This document shows positions 56,711-64,000 of a stretch of 64,000 nt of DNA, piece after piece. The stretch comes from Spirometra erinaceieuropaei (lineage: Eukaryota; Platyhelminthes; Cestoda; Diphyllobothriidea; Diphyllobothriidae). The translations under genes and the position numbers were made by a program. The notes below the pieces were generated by a model. It saw only the letters and a list, made by a program, of their open reading frames with translations, had not been told where the DNA came from and did not search any database. The stretch is taken from NCBI GenBank assembly GCA_902702965.1, contig CACRXP010000002.1, positions 2,091,846 to 2,155,845 of the forward strand. Direction: 5' to 3'. How positions within the stretch are numbered: the stretch's first letter is position 1; each line of letters starts with the position of its first letter.

Positions 56711-58724
56711 CACCAAATCGGATACATTAAGTGGATTGCTCAAAGAGGACTTCGCAAGTAATCCATCTAGAATCCACCACATTATAGAACGTGTACTCAA
56801 GTTTCTCTCTTGCTCTCCTTGGTTCGAATACAACCGAGTTTGCTGAGTTCTTTCCAGTTGGGACAAAACAAATTACACAAAACCTACCCAGACATATATT
56901 CATTTTGGAGGTTATCTCAGGACGTTCAGTGACTCCGCTGAGTCACTGAAAAGTTACCAGTTCTGTAGGACAACATTTATATATTTAGGAAGATGTTTGT
57001 CGTTCGCCGACCTCTCCTTCGAAACGCATGCGTGGATCCTGGGAAACTCTTCACAATTTTAGTTCATTTTTGATTGTGGGAGAGCATCATTTCTTTGCCT
57101 CCCCTATAACGTCCCTTTGCCTCTGAAGCGTTCCTTACAAACAATGCCGTATCGGTATTGGGGAGATTTCTGTCTGAGTTTGTAGATATGGAACCAAGTT
57201 TGTGTTCCGTTTGCCGACAACGAACTGTAAACTTACAGGTTAAAACTCTATAGGAGTTTGTTGTGCACGATGCTTGCATATCTGATTCGAAAATATAACT
57301 TTTCACTTGCGATCCTCTGGCGAACCGTGTCTCCTTTTAATTTGGTCATGGCTGGTCATTAATTTAGTATACAAGACTTTTTTAATCACGAATGAAGACG
57401 AAATAATAATTGCCGGTTGTGGCCCTTGAAATGTATTTTATGTTCTTGATTGTTCAAATTAAAAACTACAACAAATATTTACGATGGCGTAGCCGATGGA
57501 AGTAGGTGCTTCGAAAGGTCAGAAAGCATGGGTGGGAAAATTAATTCGTCACTAATTAAATCAGGCTACCCTGGTGTTCACTTTCACTTTAAGAACGAGC
57601 ATCCATCACAAATATCCTCGGAAATAGAGTCTGTAATTTTTATAGGGATGGAACAGAGTGGATTCAAGACCTAAAGAAAAACGCGACCATGCACGGCACG
57701 AGAGGCCCACTCGACTGTAGGACTCACTCATGAAATCGGCCAGTAAGGCTGTACATGCTCCGTCATAAAACAACCGTTATGTCTTTGCTGACGCGTAAAG
57801 CTCTATTAGTGGCCCGGTGAACACTCGGGGTCTTACCCAAATGGAACTGTGGCGTAGAATGAAAAAAATCTACGGATGTCACGCCAAAGTTCAGGGTTTA
57901 CTAAAACCATCTTGATTTGAATATATAAGGCGAGTTTTGACGCGTCTGGCGTCACTTTACTAAGGCAGGTAGAAAAAAGAAACTGCTGCTTGAATCCGTA
58001 TAACTTGTCCCTCATCCTTCTGTATCGCATAGCATAATGTGTTGAAATATCAATTAGGAGAGACAATTGGGATCTACGCCGCTTTTCCTGCCAGTAATAA
58101 GGCACGTTTTAATGGGTTCTATGCGGAGTTACCTCCTTTTCTAGGAGCCAAGACTCAATCACTCTAGAGTTGGCAAATTTCTTTTCAAGCTGACGAGTCG
58201 AATGTTTGCGGCCGGACTTATGGGGTGATTTTATTCGACGGAGCGGGTATGTAGAATATGCAAAGACATGTCTTTCATATCCAGTAATCCCGATCCGAAA
58301 ATCATCCAAAAATCTATCCGGGCAAAATTCCACTTTCTCAATATAAAGGCACAAAGTTGGTTCCAGCGGCTAAGTGTGGCAAAAGTATGTAAATCAGAAG
58401 TTCAGTCGTATGTCATTTCTGCTACAGATACTTGTTTACAGGCTGAAGTATTGGCTACTAAAATTGTTCTCGATAAATACCGACTCGTTCGCCGAGGTCG
58501 GCTGTACAAACAGCTGGAGGATCAGCGGTCCACATCGTGAGGAACATAGTCTCACCAGAATGTAGAATTGGTTGCTCTTGTGAATGAAGAGTAATTTGGT
58601 TAAAGCTTGATATTCGTAGTGCATCAAATTTTGATTTCTTGACCGTGTACAGACCGCAAAATTCAACTCCAATGTTTGGTGAGGCAATATATGTATTAAA
58701 TAAAGTTCTTACCAAAAATTAAGG
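56711..58724. other. Unassigned sequence
   Basis: AT-rich. A small hairpin, CAGTGACT and AGTCACTG around CCGCTG, lies near 56929-56950. Nothing else recognised. Confidence 0.45.
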
Positions 58725-61360
58725 CAAACTAATCGCCAGAAATCTTAACGCGCAGGCGATCGATTGGAAAGATGTATCAGTAATCGGTCCACAAAAATCT
58801 GTTGATTCCAGACTACCAGAACTGATGACTAACCTCTTTCTCCAACAGGTTATCACCTTTCCAACGAGAATCAAAGGACAAATTTTTGGCTCTCGTTCTT
58901 ACAACAGACCGCATTAGCGCCGGCGAGCTTAAGTTCATAGCATTGCTTGATAAGTGCGCCTAGGTCATGCTGTTGCCGGAATACTGCTTGTTCACTCAAC
59001 AAGTGGGGACAACTGAGGTTCGACTAAATTTCTGGCGACGAAATCTTGCTGCCATTAGAAGTGAATTATTGGTGTTAAAATGGCATGGCGTTCTTACGGG
59101 GGCATCCGGATGTCGATTCGAACGCTGTCAAAGGTGTTATGAGGGCCGTTTTGCATAGTAACCGTTCAACAACAAAAAATTCAGACGGAAAATCGTTCTG
59201 TATGGTCAACACGGGGTGCAAAAGAGAGATGAACAGAGTAAACAAACTTAAGAAAGGGCATCTAATAGAAAAACAGCCCTTGCGTTGCGAATTTTTTTCC
59301 TTAAAGTGGAACCTGATAAACACAAACGTCCGCAGATCACGAAAAGACAACCAAACACGAATTATAGGACAGACCGTTAATGCGCCAAAAGTACACTTCG
59401 GGTACGTGAACAGTAGGTTAAATAATAAATAGGTGGTCTTAGCGTTGAAAAGAGAAAACAATGAGGACTTTAACGAAAGTGACTTAAAGGCAAAACACAT
59501 CAGCCGTTTTTCGCATCAGTTTTCACTGACGAAACAGACTCTGACCAGGCCAACTTTTCTTCTGCAACAAGCAGCGCATTAATGGAAAGCATCGATTTCA
59601 CAGAAGAGGATGAGCGGAAGGAATTTCATGCGCCTAAGGAACGCAAGTCTCCGGGTCCGGGCCAAGTACCAACAAAAGTATTGCAGGGGCTTGCGTGCGA
59701 GGTCCTCAGACCGCTCTCACATATTTTCCAGTCGTACTTTAACCGAGACATTCTATCCTCTGAGTGGAAGGTAGCGAATATATATCTCATTCACTAAGGT
59801 GGATCTAAACGAGTGCTGACAGTTATCGGCCGGTGAGCCTAACATAAATTTGTTGTAAAGTCATGGAAATTATAGTCTAATACTGCCATGAAATGCCTCA
59901 AAAGAGAGGATTTTTTGCCATTGTTCAATACGGATTTCGGTGAAACCACTCCAACTTAACCAATATCTTCTTTTAGTGGAGGATTGATTCCGCTCGTTAG
60001 ATGGAGACATAGAAGTCGATGTCGTTTAAATCGACTTCAAGATAGTCTTTGGTAGTGTTCAATATCACCAGTTACTCTGCAAAGTCCGAGAGTGTGGGCT
60101 AAGGGGAACCTACTAAACCGAGTAAAGGACTTCTTCATTGACCTATCGCAGTTTGTGCGCCTTGGCAGTACAAAATATGTGCCAGTTCAGGTTGAGTGGA
60201 GTACTTCGGGACACGGTTTTCAGAAGATTAATATTTTAATATAACTTAGTTCATTTATTGCAAAGGAGTCATGTCTGCGGATGACATGAAGGTATGGCAA
60301 GCGACTATCTGCGAAACTAATGAACGGACTGTGCAGGAAGGACCTAACTGTCTAGGTGAATGTTCCATCATAGGTTGATAAAGTATAACCATGAGAAGTG
60401 TGCGGCACTGCGGCTCAAAACAAAGAAGAGGAGGGCAAATGAAGATGTTCATAAAAAATTTCTTTACGGAAGGCGCCTGCTGAATGCAGATGAAGAATAA
60501 GACCTCAGGATTACCATTTTCCGTCCCTGAAACCTCCTCTCAATGCGACAGGGCAGTCAAAATGACAAATAGTATTCTATTCGTCATTAAAAGGACTTCC
60601 ATAGATATGAGTAAGAAGCTATTTGGAGAAGTATACGGAGTATTTATTTGTTTGCAACTGGAATATGGGATCCAGGCATGTCCTTGACTTAAAAAGGATA
60701 TAAGTAGCATGAAAGGGTTCGGAGGAGGGCGACCAAAATCGTGAATGGGCTAAAGTCCTTACTATAAATATCCTGACTTGATGCGCTTAACTTTTTGCCC
60801 TTGAGTACAGGCAAATCCAAGAAGATCTCATTCTGACCTACCGGATTGTTAGGAATCGAGACCAAGTTCCGCATTTTGACGACTTCTTTGCAATGGCCAC
60901 GACAATCAACCTGCGTGGAAACTCTCCCAAAGTTAGAGGAAGCTTGTCTCACCTAGATGCTCGTGGGTGCTCGTTTTCGCAGCGAGCCGCCAGTGACTGG
61001 AAAGGACTACGCGAGGAAGTAAAGATGGCGGACTCGACAGGGACATTTAACTTTGAATCGGATGCGCATTCACCCGAAAAATATGGCTCGACTGGACAGG
61101 AAAGGTCTGTTAACCAAACTAAAGGCTCGCATAAGCCTGCCACTAGAGTGGATACTGTAATTTCATATTCACATTATCTTCGACACCTGCGGGAGTACGG
61201 ATTCCGGTCCTTTATTATTACTACGATTACCTGTGCAATTCGTGTGCTGCTGACAAAATGATAGGAAGGTGTTTACTTCAAACTTAATATTTTATGACCT
61301 TTCAAATATGGCCTTGAAAGGCATTGCCTATTACCCTTACATGTACTGAACTCTACTGAA
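58725..61360 (+). pseudogene. CR1-like element, old and heavily decayed
   Basis: An endonuclease remnant starts at 58741 (NLNAQAIDWKDVSV, QQVITFPTRIKGQI). The linker and RT start are at 59582-59797 (KERKSPGPGQVPTKVL, SSEWKVANIYLIH). RT fragments follow, such as VVIDF-like at 60020, then YGVFICLQLEYGIQACP near 60670 and NLRGNSPKVRGSLSHLD near 60910. The end shows GCATTGCCTATTACCCTTAC and ACTGAACTCTACTGAA. It is far more mutated than the other copies. Confidence 0.8.
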
Positions 61361-64000
61361 CCATATAAGCGCGCACGAAGACGCAAGTAGACTCCAGCAG
61401 TTTGAGGTCCGTGCGAATGGGGTTTGGTTAGGCCTCCACGTTAGGGATAGATGCCGAGGCACCAACGTTACTGGCCGCTGAATCTACCGAGATCTCCAAC
61501 TCGAATGTACCTAACAGCAAAGGTTAAATAGGCTAGTAGCTGGTATGTTCTTTTAGGATATATACGTAGTAATAAAACATTTTTCCCCTGTTAATTCTAG
61601 AACCGAAAATAACAAATCAATTCGATAGTCATCGGCGGGAACACCTGGAGGAGAAATCCACAGGCATCGTTCCGAATCCCAAGTAAGCCGTAATTTTGCG
61701 CGCTTTAAGACTGATAAGGCTAGCGGTCTCAAGAGTTCAGGTGCTTTTGTTTGAAATAAATTTATTAGGCGGATGCCCCTTTGGGAAATATAAGTCATAG
61801 AAAGGAGCGAGAAGTTGTCCTTTACTTTAGGTCGAATTAGGAGGAAGTTTTTAATTGCTAAGGTCCTTAAACAGGCTGAAATTAGCAGCAAACACCTTGG
61901 GTCTTTAAACGCTGCTAAGAATAATTCCCAAAGAATCTAAATCTAAAATAGCAAATTCAGACACCGGTATGCGCCCATACCAAGGACGGAAAGCACAGAT
62001 GGTCCGAAAGATGTGTGATCTTCACTCTGAAACAAATTGTTAACCAGCACTCATGGTAAAACTAGCTCGTTCGAGGCCAGTACTGGAAATTATAGCCCAT
62101 CATTGGACCGCAGTCTGGCCGTAGACATTAATACTAACTTAAGAATAAGTTGTCAAAGCTTCAGAAACACGTAGCTCATCAAAAGCCGCCCTCAGTGAGC
62201 AGAACAGAAAACTTAATCACAAGGTCTCCGAATTTCTGTTAAATTCGCCCTGATTACAATTAACCCCACACCAAGGTTGAGTGGAGTCCGGCCATTTAAC
62301 CTGTCGAAACCGCATGGATCTGGAAATCAATCGTCTTTTCGACTCGAACCCGGAATGGATTAATAAATCACAGCACACGCATTTCGTGCATTGGTACATG
62401 TTAGGATCCTAAGACCCGAGTAAGACCTATCGTAGACCAAACTTGAACGGATTCGACAGTCGAATTGCAGCTCGCATTTCATTGCTATTAAGGCATTTGT
62501 CCTCTTGCCTGGGGGATGTTGGCTGCCTTTTATGGTAGTTTTAGACTTAACCCTGCCGACTCGAGCCTTCTCACTATTATTTCAGTTCATATATGTCATC
62601 ACTTTCAATCTGCAGTAAGAAGGTGGCCCAAGTCGTTTCTTTGCTGCTTTAAGGCGTTGACATTTGCTTGCGGTCTTTATTTTTCGGCCTTGCTGTTCGC
62701 CTCACGTTAAAGCGGCGCTCGATGTACGAACTCTGAACTGACACTTCGCTAGTGGTTGGTTTTGATCTCCCGGCGACCGAAAGTTGACTTTTTCACGTGA
62801 CATTTATCGCCTTTGCAACCGTCTTAGTTGCAACCTGTCAGCGCACTTACTAGTCTCCATCTTGTCCTTCAGACACTGGCCAACCGTTGTTGCTTATGCA
62901 AACCGTTTCGGTTTCGTTAGCGTTTCGATGAGGTGCTGTCTTATTCTGCCCGCATGATTTCGCACCTATCCCTTCGCACTTCTCTGGAGGCGCCACTTGT
63001 CGGTCACGCGTGTTTTTGTTCGCCTGTGCTAGTGGACTTGTCTGAACGGACTGGTGTCTTGTAGGTGACGCCTTATAGGCGTGATGCACGTTCAAGTAGC
63101 CTCGGTTACATGTTTCACTTAAGAATCAACTTTTGACAAACAGTCTGGCCATTTTCTCGTTGGCTCCGCCGGCATCCCTTGCCTTGTCAAAGGCGAATTT
63201 CTGGTTCTGCTGTGGTGTGCGTCCATAGACCAGAGACACAGCGTCGACTGAGTTTTCACTTTCCTGGCCAAATTAAAGAAATTTCTTGCTTAATTGTCTC
63301 AACATAATGTCTGATTCACGATCTGTCCAGTTTGTCCCGATTTAAAAGCAAAATTGTACTACTCCGCATTGACCCCTTTGGTTATATAATTCTCATAATT
63401 ACAATCTAGTTGCGTTTGTGCAGTGGCTACGCCTAAGAAGTGCACCTATGGCCGCTTGTAGCTACATGTGAAAACCGAAAGCTGCATGGGATTCTGGATG
63501 AAACAGCATTTTCTGGTTTTACAACTTCATACTACAACAATTGGAAAACCAGGTCTGCACTTACAGCACTAAAAGAACTGGTCTAGCACAGAAATTGGCA
63601 TCGCTCATCAATTAACATTGTTTGGTTGAAATTGTAGACGACCTTTACTGACCGTTATCACGCCAGAAGCTGACAGTGCCCAAGAGATACTGTAATAAAC
63701 CTATTCTATTCTATATAAAACTGCTATGACTCCTCTAATGTATCAAAGTCCTTGTAATCATTTGCTGCGTCTGCAGAAACTGTGAAGCCAATTCATATTC
63801 TAGGGCTAAAATCTTTTCGTTCATTGGTCAGGTAAAATTCCTCCCGAATTAAAGGTCAAATTTACACCATGTTACTGAAGTACGATCTACTATCACCTCC
63901 CTAATGTTATTCGTGGGAATTTACCCTCAAATAAACGTAATCAGAAGTTGTTTAATCAGTTCAAATGGTCATCCTTCTTCAGCTCTTTCGAAAAGTTTCC
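61361..64000. other. Unassigned sequence; possible retroelement tail near 63690
   Basis: No gene recognised. At 63690-63715 the sequence AATAAACCTATTCTATTCTAT looks like a polyadenylation signal plus a pentamer tail of a non-LTR element, but no coding remnant is evident upstream. Confidence 0.35.

Noticed and set aside
1..64000. CRISPR array, prokaryotic operons or bacterial insertion sequences
   Set aside because: No regularly spaced repeats and no prokaryotic gene layout; introns, polyadenylation signals and eukaryotic retroelements show a nuclear eukaryotic genome.

Overview
The window is eukaryotic, repeat-rich DNA that reads as a flatworm, most likely a diphyllobothriidean-type tapeworm (inference). 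The reasons are very short introns in a recognisable fibrillarin gene, Penelope-like elements with GIY-YIG endonucleases, flatworm-style RTE, CR1 and Ty3/gypsy retroelements, and interstitial TTAGGG-like tracts. Host genes are sparse and most of the sequence is transposon debris or unassigned. Two assembly gaps (runs of N) lie at 13005-13125 and 37730-37815.

Host genes. (1) 6958-7809 (+) is the last exon of an unrecognised acidic, Ser/Thr-rich protein. (2) 24217-24561 joined to 26781-27053 (+) is a complete two-exon TMEM126 gene with its AATAAA. (3) 35998-36276 joined to 39436-39928 (+) is the 3' part of ADAT3, the non-catalytic subunit of the tRNA wobble adenosine deaminase. (4) Complement of 43939-43960, 44004-44262, 44299-44955 and 44996-45008 is a complete four-exon fibrillarin gene with introns of 43, 36 and 40 nt. 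A possible orphan exon lies at 31006-31217. The genes serve mitochondria (TMEM126), tRNA editing (ADAT3) and rRNA methylation (fibrillarin); I see no operon-like linkage.

Mobile elements. A family of long foldback elements with Tc1/mariner-like ends (TA|CAGT...ACTG|TA, arms about 385 bp) has copies at 1502-2497, 3390-4378, 4596-5590 and 28747-29690, and a half copy at 37020-37614. Penelope-like elements fall in two families: PLE-1 (12007-13269, and a 357-bp piece at 21220-21576, both with target-site duplications) and PLE-2 (9826-10860, 40195-40830, 41140-41640). An RTE-type element covers 20466-23690 and is interrupted by the PLE-1 piece. A decayed gypsy pol lies at 15840-18090. CR1-like elements lie at 47076-50900 (-), 52388-53172, 53340-56710 and 58725-61360, with (ACTGA)-type tails.

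The most interesting signal is RNA-level: hammerhead ribozyme motifs. One near-canonical pair sits as an inverted repeat inside the ADAT3 intron (36543-36650). A second, degenerate set sits in the terminal repeats of both PLE-1 insertions. Other structures worth a look are a 79-bp near-perfect palindrome inside the RTE element, nested hairpins in the TMEM126 intron, and degenerate telomere-like tracts carried in two copies of one dispersed repeat.
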